From Pelodictyon luteolum (GTDB lineage: Bacteria > Bacteroidota > Chlorobiia > Chlorobiales > Chlorobiaceae): a stretch of DNA of 64,000 nucleotides. The notes beneath the pieces were generated by a model. The model was given only the letters and a program-made list of their open reading frames with translations. It searched no databases and was not told the origin of the DNA. Both the position numbers and the translations under genes were made by a program. Location of the stretch: positions 1 to 64,000 of the forward strand of contig DYNE01000010.1 in the NCBI GenBank assembly GCA_020721225.1, read 5' to 3'. This document shows, piece by piece, positions 27,471 through 37,619 of the stretch; the first letter of the stretch is position 1, and each line of letters begins with the position of its first letter.

Positions 27471-28421
27471 ATGGAAACCCTTGCATGCCCGATCTGCGGC
27501 TTAAAGAGTTTCGAATCCTATATCGAAGTTCCCGACCGTTTCAACACCACAGCCAGATGGAAGATCGTCCGATCCCCTTCATCCGGCCTCATCATGCTTA
27601 ATCCCCGACCCGATATATCCGAAATAGCCGGCTACTACCATGAGGGCCCCGAAGGCTCGTACGATCCGCACCTTCATAAATCCAGCGCTGTTTCGAAGGA
27701 AGAGCGGCTCTACCTGAAAGCCAGAAGCCTTCTGCTGAGTCGAAAATCCTCGATGGTGCTCGCCGGAGCACTGAAACCCCTGGCCGAATGCAGGATACTT
27801 GAAATCGGCTGTTCAACCGGTGATCTCCTGAACTGCCTGCATCTGAAAAAAGGAATTCCTGCTGAAAATCTGTCCGGCATTGAAACCGATCCGGACGCGG
27901 CCTCCGCAGCGGAAACTTATAGCGGAATAAGCATATTCCGAAAAGGATTCCATGAACTGAAACAGGAAAGCACATTCGACAGAATTGTTTTCTGGCACGT
28001 ACTTGAACATCTGCACGACCTGAACGGGATACTGAGTGAGTGTTCCCGGAGGCTCAACCGCGACGGCATCATGGTCGTCGCACTTCCGAATCCGGAGAGT
28101 CTAGACGCCCGGCACTATCGAGAAAACTGGATAGCCTGGGACGCTCCGCGCCATCTCTGGCACTTCACCGCCGCTACTCTCGGCGCACTGCTTGAACGTC
28201 ATGAATTGGAGATTTTAAGAAAAGGGTACTGGCTGCCAGACACCCTCTACAACTGCTGGCACAGCGAAAAACTGATTGCGAGCCTCGAAAACCGTACATT
28301 CGGGCTTCGGGAAATAACCGAAACGCTCCTGCAGACAACCTTCGGCATAACCTCCTCACTCTTCAGCCTCAGGAATGCATCATCCATTGTCTATTATATC
28401 CGCCGAAAAAAACGAATTTAA
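27471..28421 (+). CDS. SAM-dependent class I methyltransferase with N-terminal CxxC ribbon
   Basis: This 316-aa protein has a small N-terminal zinc-ribbon-like pair C6-P-I-C9, then a class I methyltransferase domain from about residue 105. The SAM glycine motif ILEIGCSTGD is followed by an acidic ribose contact (GIETDPDAA), FWHVLEHLHDL, and a post-motif ALPNPES. The arrangement resembles SAM methyltransferases found in polysaccharide and lipid modification clusters, but the substrate is unknown. Its stop overlaps the tail of the convergent TolC-type gene by 4 bp. Confidence 0.8.
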   Translation: METLACPICGLKSFESYIEVPDRFNTTARWKIVRSPSSGLIMLNPRPDISEIAGYYHEGPEGSYDPHLHKSSAVSKEERLYLKARSLLLSRKSSMVLAGALKPLAECRILEIGCSTGDLLNCLHLKKGIPAENLSGIETDPDAASAAETYSGISIFRKGFHELKQESTFDRIVFWHVLEHLHDLNGILSECSRRLNRDGIMVVALPNPESLDARHYRENWIAWDAPRHLWHFTAATLGALLERHELEILRKGYWLPDTLYNCWHSEKLIASLENRTFGLREITETLLQTTFGITSSLFSLRNASSIVYYIRRKKRI

Positions 28422-29806
28422 CCCTTGACCGGAACCATCACTCCTGAACGTCCCAAAGTCCTGTCAAGCTGCACACTGGCCATTATATAATCGTATACCG
28501 ACTGCAGATAGTTGGTTTTAGCCTTGTTCAGCTGCAGTTCCGCATCGCTCAGTTCAAGACGCGAACCAATACCTTCGCGAAACCGGAGCTGGGAAATCCG
28601 GTAACTTCGTTCGGCAACGCTGATGGTTTTAGACTGCACCTCGATACGCTTCCGGGCTTCCCTGAAGGCCGAGAGACTCACCTCCACCTCGGTTCTGATG
28701 TTCGCCTTGAGATCCGCATAACGGGCAATGACCTGCAAACGGGCTATCCTGGCCTGCTCCACGCGAGCGCTGATCCTGAAACCGGTAAAAATCGGCATAC
28801 TCACCTGCAGACCTACTGAAGAGGAAACAGGCCAGTTCGAATCGGCAAGACTTACATCGTCGTTAAATGCCGTCTGGGTTTCAAGCTGGCCAAAGGCCGA
28901 CAAAACAGGAAATCGTTCCGACCGTGCGGAAAAGACCTTTTCATCTTCGGCCTCGACCTGAAGTTCAAGCTGCCTGAGATCAGGCCTCGATTCAAGTGCC
29001 TCACGATATGCTGAAGCTATATCGACAGGATAGGACGCGGGCGAAACCTCAAGCAGTCCTGTAAGCGTCACCTCACTTTCTGCAGCGACGCCCATAGCGT
29101 TCTTCAGCTTCGTCATGCTTATACCTACCATATTTTCTGCCTGTATCAGATCGGGACGAAGATTTTCAACCGACAGAAAAGCCTGCAATGTATCGATATC
29201 GGCAGCCACTCCCTGGCGGAACATCGCCCGCGTATCCTTTTGGGCAAGCTCCCAGCGCTCGATGCTCTGGCGAATAAGCTTAAGGCGATCTCTGGAAATC
29301 AATGCATCGAAATAAGCCTGCTTAATTCCGGCAACAACCGCAGACTCGCTGTTCCGATAGGCCTCATTGCTTATTTTACGTACAACCGAAGCCGCCCTGA
29401 TGCCGGCAATGGCCGCTCCATCAAAAATTTTCTGCCGCAAATCGATCCTCGCCGATGCAGAATTATCGGCACTTATCTCAAGAGGGGTAAACTGAGTGGG
29501 ATCCCCTCCGGAAAAAACATTGGGAAAAAAGAGTACCGTCGGCTTCAGCGAACGAGTGTAGGTAAAACCGGAGGAAAGCTGGGGCAGCACATCAGCCCAG
29601 GTCTCCCTGATTTTCTGCCCGGCCATCTCACGATCGAGGCGGGCGATTTCAAGCGAGCGGCTCCTGTTCAGGCCAAGATTCACGGCATCGTCAAGCGTAA
29701 GGACATACCTGCCGCTATCCCCAACGACAGCGACCGGAGCGGACTCGATAACCGCTGGAACGAAAAAAAAGAAAACCGCAAGAACCGGCAGTACAAACCT
29801 CTTCAT
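28418..29806 (-). CDS. TolC family outer-membrane efflux channel
   Basis: This 462-aa protein has a hydrophobic signal peptide (about residues 1-22) and two homologous helical halves of the TolC fold. The first half includes AVNLGLNRSRSLEIARLDRE; the second includes YREALESRPDLRQLELQVEAE and SYRISQLRFREGIGSRLELSDAE, typical of these trimeric outer-membrane channels. It should pair with a periplasmic adaptor and inner-membrane pump, but neither is adjacent, so the substrate is unknown. Confidence 0.9.
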   Translation of the reverse strand: MKRFVLPVLAVFFFFVPAVIESAPVAVVGDSGRYVLTLDDAVNLGLNRSRSLEIARLDREMAGQKIRETWADVLPQLSSGFTYTRSLKPTVLFFPNVFSGGDPTQFTPLEISADNSASARIDLRQKIFDGAAIAGIRAASVVRKISNEAYRNSESAVVAGIKQAYFDALISRDRLKLIRQSIERWELAQKDTRAMFRQGVAADIDTLQAFLSVENLRPDLIQAENMVGISMTKLKNAMGVAAESEVTLTGLLEVSPASYPVDIASAYREALESRPDLRQLELQVEAEDEKVFSARSERFPVLSAFGQLETQTAFNDDVSLADSNWPVSSSVGLQVSMPIFTGFRISARVEQARIARLQVIARYADLKANIRTEVEVSLSAFREARKRIEVQSKTISVAERSYRISQLRFREGIGSRLELSDAELQLNKAKTNYLQSVYDYIMASVQLDRTLGRSGVMVPVKG

Positions 29807-29899
29807 GGAAAAGCCACATCAGACATGTTGAAAAAAGCGAAACGGTTTTCAATGCGCAGATCGTCATCAATATACAAACCGCTGCAGGTTAACGAAAAT

Positions 29900-31249
29900 T
29901 CATGCCGGGTAACGTCCCCGCCATAACCCCCGCAATCTTTCGCCAAGAGCCTTTTCGCGACCTGAATCAGAGGGTCGGTAAAAAAGCTGTGTTGGCACTC
30001 CCTCGGGGAAATAGTGCTGTTCGACAAAATGTCCCGGATACAGGTGAGGATAACGATACCCTTCGCCATATCCGATTGTTTTCATAAGCGTGGTCGGCGC
30101 ATTACGCAGATGGAGCGGCACACCTGCGTCCTGAAAGGCTTTCGCTGCCCGCATGGCCTCGTTGATGCCCTCATAGCTTGCATTTGATTTCGGAGATCCC
30201 GCAAGATAGGTCACCCCCTGGGCAAGATTGATCCGGGCTTCCGGAAGACCGATCATCTGCACCGCCTGAAACACCGAAACCGCCAGAGAGAGTGCAAACG
30301 GATCGGCGTTACCGATATCCTCACTGGCAAAAATCACCATCCGACGGGCAATGAAAAGCGGATCTTCACCCCCTTCGATCATTCTCGCAAGCCAGAACAG
30401 GGCCGCATCCGGGTCACTCCCTCTCATGGACTTGATAAAAGCCGATATGGTATCGTAGTGTGCTTCTGCGCCTTTATCGTAATGAGGCGCCTTATGCTGC
30501 AGTGCCCGTTCAAGCAGTTCGCGCGTCAGCACAACCTCCCTGCTTTCCGGAGGCACGAGGGCTGCGGCTGCTTCTACGGCATTGAGTGCCTTGCGGGCAT
30601 CGCCACCGGCAAACTGCTGAACAAAAGCGGAGTCTTCAAGCACCAGCCGCTTTTCCTTCATGATGACATCACAAGTCACAGCCCGCAGAATCACCGCCTC
30701 GATATCCTGTTCTGAAAGCGGTTGAAGGATATAGACCTGCATTCTGCTGAGCAGCGCTCCATTAACCTCGAAAGAAGGGTTCTCGGTTGTCGCGCCAATG
30801 AGAGTAATCAAGCCCTGCTCGATGGCATGCAGCAGCGTATCCTGCTGCGCCTTGTTGAAACGGTGAATTTCATCGATAAAGAGAATGGTTCGCTGACCTG
30901 AACGCCGGGCCTGTCGAGCGCCATCGAGCGCTTTTCTCACCTCCTTGACCCCGGCATCGATGGCTGAAAGCTGTTCGAAGCGATAATGCAGCGATGTTGC
31001 GCAGATTTCGGCAAGAGTGGTTTTACCGGAACCCGGAGGGCCCCATAAAATCATCGAAGGAAGCCTGCCGCTTTCAAGAAAACTGCGCAGAGGGCCATCC
31101 TTCCCGACAAGATGCGTCTGACCTGAAAGATCGTCGAGCGTTCGGGGACGTACCCGCTCGGCAAGCGGTTTATACTGTTCAGGAGTGCTTACCGTTTCGG
31201 GATTCGGCAACCCGAACAGATCGGGCTGAAAAAGATCGGGGCCACTCAT
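29900..31249 (-). CDS. rarA: Replication-associated recombination ATPase RarA/MgsA
   Basis: This 449-aa AAA+ clamp-loader-like ATPase acts at stalled replication forks. Walker A is GPPGSGKTT (residues 70-78) and Walker B is [10 protein letters not shown] (D126, E127). Sensor-1 region GATTENPSF and the C-terminal domain (FEMVLSRTA-like tetramerisation segment, here around [16 protein letters not shown]) are present. Length is normal. Its ATG directly abuts the riboflavin synthase stop codon, indicating cotranscription. Confidence 0.95.
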   Translation of the reverse strand: MSGPDLFQPDLFGLPNPETVSTPEQYKPLAERVRPRTLDDLSGQTHLVGKDGPLRSFLESGRLPSMILWGPPGSGKTTLAEICATSLHYRFEQLSAIDAGVKEVRKALDGARQARRSGQRTILFIDEIHRFNKAQQDTLLHAIEQGLITLIGATTENPSFEVNGALLSRMQVYILQPLSEQDIEAVILRAVTCDVIMKEKRLVLEDSAFVQQFAGGDARKALNAVEAAAALVPPESREVVLTRELLERALQHKAPHYDKGAEAHYDTISAFIKSMRGSDPDAALFWLARMIEGGEDPLFIARRMVIFASEDIGNADPFALSLAVSVFQAVQMIGLPEARINLAQGVTYLAGSPKSNASYEGINEAMRAAKAFQDAGVPLHLRNAPTTLMKTIGYGEGYRYPHLYPGHFVEQHYFPEGVPTQLFYRPSDSGREKALGERLRGLWRGRYPA

Positions 31250-31909
31250 CTAAAAACCGTTCTGAGTGAGCCACTCGACGCTGATACGCGAAACCGGAGA
31301 GGAAGAAGCCCCTGATCCCGGCAAAAGCTGACGAGCAACATACTTTCCGAGAATATCGAACTCAAGATTCACCCTGCTCCCTGAAAGCATAACGTTGACG
31401 GTAGTATGCAAAAATGTAAAAGGAATTATCGCCACGGCAAACGAAGCCTCGCCAAGCCGGGCAACCGTCAGGCTGATACCGTCGATGGTAATCGAACCGG
31501 CGGAAACGATAAACGGCTCGAACTCCCGAGGGTAGGCTATCCAAATCTCCCGGCTTGCGCCGAGTTCACGCACATCGTTCACCTCACCGACGCAATCGAC
31601 ATGACCAAGCACGAAATGACCGCCAAGACGGTCAATGGGTCTGAGTGCCCTTTCAAGATTGACTGCAGAACCGCTGCGGAGTGACCCGAGCGTGGTTTTC
31701 GCCAGAGTTTCCTCAACCGTATCGACCTCGAACCACCCCTCTCCGACAGCCACGACCGTCTGGCAGGCTCCGTTCACGCTGACGCTCTCGTCAATCGCAA
31801 GAGCCCTGAACTCCTCTTTTTCAGCATAGTGCACCCGCAGGCGTAAACCACCGTTACGCCGGCTGACACCGGTAACAGAACCGATACCCTTGACTATTCC
31901 CGTAAACAT
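31250..31909 (-). CDS. ribE: Riboflavin synthase, alpha subunit
   Basis: This 219-aa enzyme catalyses dismutation of two 6,7-dimethyl-8-ribityllumazine molecules to riboflavin. Two lumazine-binding halves are visible, each starting with the family pattern: [12 protein letters not shown] at residue 1 and [10 protein letters not shown] near residue 100. The second half contains [15 protein letters not shown]. Length fits the family. It is transcribed just upstream of rarA with no gap. I see no FMN riboswitch element in the 133 nt before it. Confidence 0.94.
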   Translation of the reverse strand: MFTGIVKGIGSVTGVSRRNGGLRLRVHYAEKEEFRALAIDESVSVNGACQTVVAVGEGWFEVDTVEETLAKTTLGSLRSGSAVNLERALRPIDRLGGHFVLGHVDCVGEVNDVRELGASREIWIAYPREFEPFIVSAGSITIDGISLTVARLGEASFAVAIIPFTFLHTTVNVMLSGSRVNLEFDILGKYVARQLLPGSGASSSPVSRISVEWLTQNGF

Positions 31910-32042
31910 TCGACTCCTGACTTGTTACTTCGCTGATTTCTTGCCCTTTCTAATATACGGTTAACCGCCTTAATTTGCCGGATGCATCCATCCCGGAATC
32001 GCCATTTCTTTCGGTTCCGGAAAAGCGGAATATCCTGGCATA

Positions 32043-33995
32043 TCATCCGTAAACCACAAAACCTCCTGCCGGAACCGTAATTCGAATCGAAGATCCCTGC
32101 CGCGCTTCCACCGTAACGGCATAACACTGAAAATCTTCAGCAGTAGTATAGAGACACTGCATGGAGGTGCCGGGTGGGTGTATCGAACTGTCAACCACAA
32201 CAGAGACAGTCAACCCGTTATCCGTATCGGTATTGACGGCACAAAGCAACTCCCTCCGGGCGAAAATGCGGGACCAGGCGATAATCCAGTGTAATTGACC
32301 GTTCATCGGCTGAGGATAGTAAAAATCACCGTCGAAACCCGTAGCAGAAACCTGACGCAGATACTGCCGCCCACGCCTCAACTCGATATGATCACGACGT
32401 AACGCGGTCACATCGCGAATAAACCGATAAACCGGATGAGCTTCGTTGAAAAAATGTCTGCCGGTACTCTGCCTCGAACCGAACGGTCCGCCGAACATGC
32501 ACTCACGAAGAAAAACGTCGCTGTACGAGTCGTCATCCCGACGATGATCGGCACCGTTGAACGCCTGCTCGGTACCATAGTAAATACAGGGAATCCCCGC
32601 TGAAGCGAGGTTCACCCCAAGCACAACCGGCAGAAGCAGTTCGCTTCGGAAATCATCGCCCGCAAAACGGAACTTGTGCCTGACTCCAACCTGGTCGTGA
32701 TCGTCGAACATGGTGACGATATGCTTGCCGTACCACTGCCTGGTATGCTTGTTATCGAGAAGGCTGTTTCGAAAAAGATCGAAATACCCTTCCTGCTCAT
32801 CGGTATCGGGGTTACCGGGACTGCGCCACCCTTTCACCATGAACTCCAGCTTATCAGGAATGTCGTTGATACCCAGTGCGGCATCGAGACCCGTACTATC
32901 GAGAATAGACGCAGCATAGGAGCGTCCTCCGGTAATCTCGCCGATGATATAGAAGTTTTCCTTGCCTGCCGAAACGGCAAACTCATGCACGGCAGTTGCA
33001 AAATACCGCACTGCTCCTGGCTCCATATGTTTCACCGTATCGAGCCGATATCCGTCAATATCGGCATAGGCAATCCAGAACTGATAGATCTCCGTAAGAT
33101 GCCTGAGCGCATTCGAAGGGCTGAACTCGCGAATACGACGCTGCAGATCCCAGGCCAGGGCAGGATCTTTAGGAGCATCACCGAGAAGGACGTCCTTGAG
33201 GGTACAGAAATCCCCGTCGAGAAATTCCGGAAAACAGTCCCAGTTCCTGATTTCGCCATGCTTTGACCAGGTTTTTTCGTCCTGCAGTTCTTCCGGCCAG
33301 ACAGCTCCATCGGTGCTTTCGAAATCCATTCTGCCGAAAGGCAGGCTTCCCGGATCTCCGCTGTGCAGTCGGTATCCCTGCACCGGCCATGCACACCCAT
33401 CCTGATAGGTGTATTGCGCATTGCCCTCATAAGCGAACACATCGCCTGCATGATTGATGATAATATCAAGAATAACCCTGATGCCGGACTGATGCGCAGC
33501 GGCAACAAAATCTCTCAGCTCTTCCCTTGTTCCGAAATGCGGATCGACATCGAGAAAATTCTGAATACCGTAACCGTGATAATCGCCACTCCCCGTCACC
33601 TGCCTGAAGACCGGACTGATCCATACGGCCGTAATCCCGAGTCTTTTCAGATAACCCAGCTTATCCTTCATACCGGCGATAGTTCCGCCGCACCAGCTTT
33701 TTCCCGCCTCAAACCACGCATCCCGATCAACGGTTCCGGCATCGGTCTGCAGAGAAAAAAGAGGCGTTGATCGGCCTGAATCCCTTCCTTCAACCGGCAC
33801 TCCGTCAAGAGATCCAAACCCACCGGACTCTCGACCGTCTGAAAAACGGTCGAGAAAAAGAAAATAAAGCACCTCATCCTCCCACGACGCCGGGGAAGGA
33901 TAGAACTGCTTTCCTTCGACAAGCTCTGAAAAATCAATCTCCCTGAGACTGCGTTCAACAGGCCGTTTTTCTGTCAATACAGGATTATTTGACAT
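32043..33995 (-). CDS. Alpha-amylase family glycoside hydrolase (GH13)
   Basis: This 650-aa enzyme has the GH13 barrel with the catalytic triad. The nucleophile is D319 in GYRLDTVKH, the acid/base is E353 in IIGEITGG, and the transition-state stabiliser D434 is in FDDHDQ. The conserved region DIIINHAGD is also present. An N-terminal extension of about 60 residues precedes the barrel. No signal peptide is seen, so it probably acts on internal alpha-glucans (glycogen or maltodextrins). ATG 33995 is used; an in-frame TTG lies just upstream. The exact specificity (amylase, cyclomaltodextrinase, other) is uncertain. Confidence 0.85.
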   Translation of the reverse strand: MSNNPVLTEKRPVERSLREIDFSELVEGKQFYPSPASWEDEVLYFLFLDRFSDGRESGGFGSLDGVPVEGRDSGRSTPLFSLQTDAGTVDRDAWFEAGKSWCGGTIAGMKDKLGYLKRLGITAVWISPVFRQVTGSGDYHGYGIQNFLDVDPHFGTREELRDFVAAAHQSGIRVILDIIINHAGDVFAYEGNAQYTYQDGCAWPVQGYRLHSGDPGSLPFGRMDFESTDGAVWPEELQDEKTWSKHGEIRNWDCFPEFLDGDFCTLKDVLLGDAPKDPALAWDLQRRIREFSPSNALRHLTEIYQFWIAYADIDGYRLDTVKHMEPGAVRYFATAVHEFAVSAGKENFYIIGEITGGRSYAASILDSTGLDAALGINDIPDKLEFMVKGWRSPGNPDTDEQEGYFDLFRNSLLDNKHTRQWYGKHIVTMFDDHDQVGVRHKFRFAGDDFRSELLLPVVLGVNLASAGIPCIYYGTEQAFNGADHRRDDDSYSDVFLRECMFGGPFGSRQSTGRHFFNEAHPVYRFIRDVTALRRDHIELRRGRQYLRQVSATGFDGDFYYPQPMNGQLHWIIAWSRIFARRELLCAVNTDTDNGLTVSVVVDSSIHPPGTSMQCLYTTAEDFQCYAVTVEARQGSSIRITVPAGGFVVYG

Positions 33996-34511
33996 GATTA
34001 ACAAGCGGATTATGGGGTTAATTCTGTATGGAAATAATTATGCATGTTCATTTGTCTGAATTATACGTATAAAACTGTTAAAATAATCAGAACAAACAAG
34101 ATCGTAACAAACAGAAATGCATACATCCATGCCGATTTTTCTGTTGTCATGATACCGTTCACGAAACACTCCACCCCCATCCCGCAGTCAACTCCCGCTT
34201 CAGCAGTTCAAACGATACTGAACAGGCGTCATGAAAATCAGAGCACTTGTTTCAATGAAACCAACAGATCAACTAATCCGGGTACCCGATTGAGAATAGA
34301 CACATGCTCAGGACTTTCCATAACTCTTACTGTTTTAAATTGAAGAGCTTGTCGTGCCTTTCAAAAGGAGAATGGCTCACGGAAGGATCGATGCTTTGGC
34401 TCCGGAGCAACACTCAATAAATACAAGTACCGTATAAAACAATATTCGTAACAGATTCAGAAGGTACAATATTGCACTTGCAAAGCGTAGGAAAACTGAA
34501 CACATTACAGT
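33996..34511. other. Noncoding interval between GH13 and umuD genes
   Basis: In about 510 nt I find no credible gene; a 99-codon open frame at 34044-34343 has no domain and atypical composition. The interval holds a small dyad TTGCACTTGCAA at 34472-34483, 28 nt upstream of the umuD ATG, which may be an operator. It does not match the Gram-negative or Gram-positive LexA box. Confidence 0.5.
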
Positions 34512-34964
34512 ATGAAGCTATCCCGAATCCATACCAGTCCTGTACTGGATTTTTTCACAGCCGATCTTTCATCGGAACTTGAACTGCCGCTTTCCGGAAC
34601 CGGTATTGCCGCAGGCTTCCCTTCCCCGGCAGAGGATTATGAAGAGGTTACGCTCGACCTGAACAAGGCGCTCATCAAACATCCCGCGGCCACCTTCTAT
34701 GCCCGCGTCAAAGGAACGTCCATGACGGATGCCGGCATTCTCGATGGAGATCTGCTCGTCATCGACAAAGCCCTTGATCCCAGGGAGGGCGATATTGCAG
34801 TCTGCTTTATCGATGGGGCATTCACCGTCAAACGCATCGCCCGCACGAATGGCGAACTCTGCCTCATGCCGGCAAACGAAAGGTTCAAGCCAATTCTGAT
34901 TACTGAGGCAAGCGACTTCACTGTCTGGGGAATCGTCACCTACGTTATCCACAAAGCACGGTGA
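34512..34964 (+). CDS. umuD: UmuD-type S24 peptidase / polymerase V accessory
   Basis: This 150-aa LexA-superfamily self-cleaving protein has a cleavage site A34-G35 ([11 protein letters not shown]), catalytic serine S70 (GTSMTDAG) and lysine K107 (TVKRIA). It lacks a DNA-binding domain, so it is UmuD rather than LexA. RecA-stimulated cleavage would give UmuD', the partner of the polymerase encoded 52 nt downstream. Its own regulation by an SOS repressor cannot be read from the upstream sequence. Confidence 0.93.
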   Translation: MKLSRIHTSPVLDFFTADLSSELELPLSGTGIAAGFPSPAEDYEEVTLDLNKALIKHPAATFYARVKGTSMTDAGILDGDLLVIDKALDPREGDIAVCFIDGAFTVKRIARTNGELCLMPANERFKPILITEASDFTVWGIVTYVIHKAR

Positions 34965-35016
34965 ATTCTCTCGGAAACAGCCGCCAACCGCACAACAATT
35001 CAAAAAACTACCGGTC

Positions 35017-36288
35017 ATGTTCGCCCTGATCGACTGCAATAACTTCTACGTTTCCTGCGAAAGGGTTTTCAACCCGGCGCTGACAGGAAAGCCCGTGGTC
35101 GTGCTCTCGAACAACGACGGCTGTTTTATCGCACGTTCGAACGAGGCAAAGGCTCTTGGTTTGCCGATGGGCGGCCCGGCGTTCAAATTCCGGTACCTCC
35201 TCAAAAAACATCATGTCAGGGTCTTTTCGGCAAACTTCCCGCTCTACGGCGACATGTCCTCACGGGTGATGGCCACACTTGCCGACCTTGCGCCTGAAAT
35301 GGAGATCTACTCCATCGACGAAGCCTTTGTCGATCTCGGCGGCTTCAGCCGATTCGGCACCGCCAGATACGCAAGACAAATAAGGAAAACCCTCACCAGG
35401 CACACCGGAATCCCGGTCAGCATCGGCATCGGCTCAACGAAAACCCTGGCAAAGGCGGCCAACCGGATGGCAAAAAAGGACCCTGGGTACGATGGAATCT
35501 GCATACTCTCTGCACCGGAAGAGATTCATGAGGCCCTTGCCGCATTAAAAGTTGAAGATATCTGGGGAATAGGTCGGCAATGGAGCAAACTGCTCGAATC
35601 GGGAAACATCCGGACTGCGCTCGACTACTCCCGAGCTCCGGCATCATGGATCCGGAAACACCTGCACCTCCCCGGCATCCGCATTCAGGAGGAACTGAAC
35701 GGCCATTCGTGCCTGCCTCTGGAACAGGTCCGCCCACCGAAGCAGAGCATCTGCACCTCCCGTTCATTCGGTCGCACGGTTACCGCATTGGATGAACTGC
35801 AGCAGGCCGTGGCAACCTTTGCCGGAAAATGCGCCGAAAAACTCCGAAAGGAGAACTCCGAGGCCTCAATGATCACTGTCTTCATCTGCAGCAGCCCGTT
35901 CAATGAACCGCAACAGAAATACTGGGGAACCCGAACCCTGGCCATGTCCAGACCGTCTCAGGACAGCATCGCCGTCATCCGTGCCGCCGATCTTGCTCTG
36001 GCATCGATCTTCCGTCAGGGATACGACTACAAAAAGGCGGGTGTGATCGTCAGCGGCCTCGTTCCGGCACAATCAGCCGAAAAAGAACTTCTCCTGTTCC
36101 CCGACGATGAATCGGCCGGGAATAATCGCCAGAAACGCCTCATGGAAGCAATGGACCGCATCAACCGACAGTACGGCCCCGGAGCAGTCCGGATCGCCGC
36201 CGAAAATGCCGAGACCTGGAAGCCGAATCAGGCAAACCTCTCCGAACACTATACCACCTCCTGGAGCGACATCATCACTGTCGGTTAA
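35017..36288 (+). CDS. umuC: DNA polymerase V catalytic subunit UmuC
   Basis: This 423-aa Y-family polymerase performs translesion synthesis with UmuD'. Metal-binding acidic residues occur at D6 ([10 protein letters not shown]) and D101-E102 ([10 protein letters not shown]). A helix-hairpin-helix-like segment ([11 protein letters not shown]) and the little-finger region follow. Length matches E. coli UmuC. The C-terminal [19 protein letters not shown] segment is the usual UmuC tail. It forms a two-gene operon with umuD. Confidence 0.95.
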   Translation: MFALIDCNNFYVSCERVFNPALTGKPVVVLSNNDGCFIARSNEAKALGLPMGGPAFKFRYLLKKHHVRVFSANFPLYGDMSSRVMATLADLAPEMEIYSIDEAFVDLGGFSRFGTARYARQIRKTLTRHTGIPVSIGIGSTKTLAKAANRMAKKDPGYDGICILSAPEEIHEALAALKVEDIWGIGRQWSKLLESGNIRTALDYSRAPASWIRKHLHLPGIRIQEELNGHSCLPLEQVRPPKQSICTSRSFGRTVTALDELQQAVATFAGKCAEKLRKENSEASMITVFICSSPFNEPQQKYWGTRTLAMSRPSQDSIAVIRAADLALASIFRQGYDYKKAGVIVSGLVPAQSAEKELLLFPDDESAGNNRQKRLMEAMDRINRQYGPGAVRIAAENAETWKPNQANLSEHYTTSWSDIITVG

Positions 36289-36308
36289 TGGCAAAAACAT
36301 GTTGCCGG

Positions 36309-36322
36309 TTTTGCATGCAAAA
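36309..36322. repeat. 14-bp perfect palindrome
   Basis: TTTTGCATGCAAAA lies 21 nt after the umuC stop. It may be part of a weak terminator or a protein site; nothing else supports a function. Confidence 0.35.
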
Positions 36323-36337
36323 AAATAGTCTCTCAGG

Positions 36338-36443
36338 CATCAAATAAAAAAAATACCGCCATCACGACTATTCCGTGCAGAAGCAGGCTGTATTTAGATA
36401 GCACCGACGAGTGATTCCGCATGAATCCCTTTTTTATTTGATG
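36338..36443. repeat. 106-nt interval bounded by 14-bp inverted repeats
   Basis: CATCAAATAAAAAA (from 36338) and TTTTTTATTTGATG (36430-36443) are perfect complements, 78 nt apart, in the noncoding gap between umuC and the next gene. The inner sequence is not AT-rich and has no coding frame. It could be a small miniature element or a structured RNA. Confidence 0.4.
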
Positions 36444-36526
36444 ATGTTTTGCTAACTTGAAAACTGTTGAAGGTACACACCGCACCGCTGTGTGTTTTAT
36501 TTGCAAATCCAAATCATGCGCAAACG

Positions 36527-36961
36527 ATGCAACCTCAGCTCAGTCGGCCATTTACCAAAGATAACCAGGTACGCAAAAGCACCTCTGACCCTTGGTCGGG
36601 CAACGCTGTTCATAAAGCGGAAAAATATTTTATTACTTCCGCAAAAAGAGACCGGAACGACCGCCTTCAGCTTGAAATATATCCTGCATCAGGCCGTAGA
36701 AAACTTTCCCCAACCAGGGAAATGATCGACAAGATCATCTCTGGAGAAATAGAACTTTATGTACTGACAACACAGCCGGATATTGCCATAAATCTCGAGC
36801 AGAAGGTTCTGGACAATGAGAATCGTTATGTCATCGACTTCGACAAGCGAGGCGTCAAATGGACCATGAGAGACATCCCTGTTTTCTACAATTCGCTTGA
36901 CAGACAGTTAAGTGTTGAAATCGATCGTCGAACCTATACGCTTAACGAGTTTTTCAAATAA
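36527..36961 (+). CDS. Hypothetical protein, 144 aa
   Basis: I do not recognise this protein. It is hydrophilic, with no signal peptide or membrane segment and a basic N-terminal third. The middle ([23 protein letters not shown]) is probably helical, and the end ([29 protein letters not shown]) looks like alternating beta strands. ATG 36527 (MQPQ) is preferred over an upstream TTG at 36467. A strong terminator follows, which supports it being a real transcription unit. It could be a lineage-specific protein. Confidence 0.6.
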   Translation: MQPQLSRPFTKDNQVRKSTSDPWSGNAVHKAEKYFITSAKRDRNDRLQLEIYPASGRRKLSPTREMIDKIISGEIELYVLTTQPDIAINLEQKVLDNENRYVIDFDKRGVKWTMRDIPVFYNSLDRQLSVEIDRRTYTLNEFFK

Positions 36962-36983
36962 TTACCATCTTTTCTTCAGCTGC

Positions 36984-37023
36984 AAAAAAAAGCTATGCAT
37001 TGACGAAATGCATAGCTTTTTTT
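36984..37023. terminator. Bidirectional terminator
   Basis: A-run, GCTATGCATT with complementary AATGCATAGC, loop GACGA and T-run: a symmetrical structure serving the hypothetical gene on the plus strand and flavodoxin on the minus strand. Confidence 0.85.
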
Positions 37024-37051
37024 GTGATCTGCCCCTGCGTAAATACTTCTT

Positions 37052-37558
37052 TCAAAGAAGTATCGGCTTGATCTGTTTTATCCACTGCTGAATCCTCGAA
37101 GCCGTGAGATGATCCTGACTGTCAGCATCGAGGGCAAGCCCTACAAACGATCCATGTACAACGGCTTTCGAACAGGAATATTCATAGCCGTCAACAGGCC
37201 AGGAACCGGTCACCTTTGCACCCCTTTCGATAAATTTCTCATACAGCATGCCCATACCGTCAAGAAAATAATCACCGTAGCTCAATTGATCACCAAGGCC
37301 GAAAAAAGCAACGGTTTTTCCAGTACAATCGAGAGAGTCAAGGCTCGAAAAAAAATTATACCAGTCATCCTGCAACTCGCCGGCACCCCATGTTGAGGTT
37401 CCGATGATCAGAGCATCATATCCTGCAAGAGTATCGACAGTTGTGTGACTGATATTATAACTGTCCACTGTTTCATACCCCAAGGCACTGACAATGAGAT
37501 CGGCTGCATTTTCTGTATTACCGGTCTGAGAACCCCAGAAAAGACCTATTTTTTTCAT
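37052..37558 (-). CDS. fld: Flavodoxin (long-chain)
   Basis: This 168-aa FMN-binding electron carrier has a phosphate-binding loop GSQTGNTENAAD at residues 9-20. Trp in TSTWGAGELQDDW and Tyr in GLGDQLSYGDYFLDG stack on the flavin. The size and the loop insertion mark it as long-chain type. Flavodoxins substitute for ferredoxin when iron is short, in keeping with its place beside the feo genes. In this group it could accept electrons from the photosystem or donate to NDH-1 (inference). Confidence 0.93.
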   Translation of the reverse strand: MKKIGLFWGSQTGNTENAADLIVSALGYETVDSYNISHTTVDTLAGYDALIIGTSTWGAGELQDDWYNFFSSLDSLDCTGKTVAFFGLGDQLSYGDYFLDGMGMLYEKFIERGAKVTGSWPVDGYEYSCSKAVVHGSFVGLALDADSQDHLTASRIQQWIKQIKPILL

Positions 37559-37619
37559 ATTTGCTTTACAATTTAGTTATTGATTGATATTTCTGAAATT
37601 TACACCGGCCCTGCCCTAT

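Noticed and set aside
34249-34261. GTTTCAATGAAAC sequence resembling a CRISPR-type repeat end
   Set aside because: Single occurrence, with no regularly spaced copies.
34044-34343. 99-codon open frame between the GH13 gene and umuD
   Set aside because: No domain, odd composition rich in Thr/Asn/Ile, no ribosome-binding site; looks like chance in a noncoding region.
34472-34483. LexA box upstream of umuD
   Set aside because: TTGCACTTGCAA does not match CTGT-N8-ACAG or GAAC-N4-GTTC; kept only as an unassigned dyad.
36290-36306. Terminator of umuC with GGCAA/TTGCC stem
   Set aside because: 5-bp stem and poor T run; not convincing.
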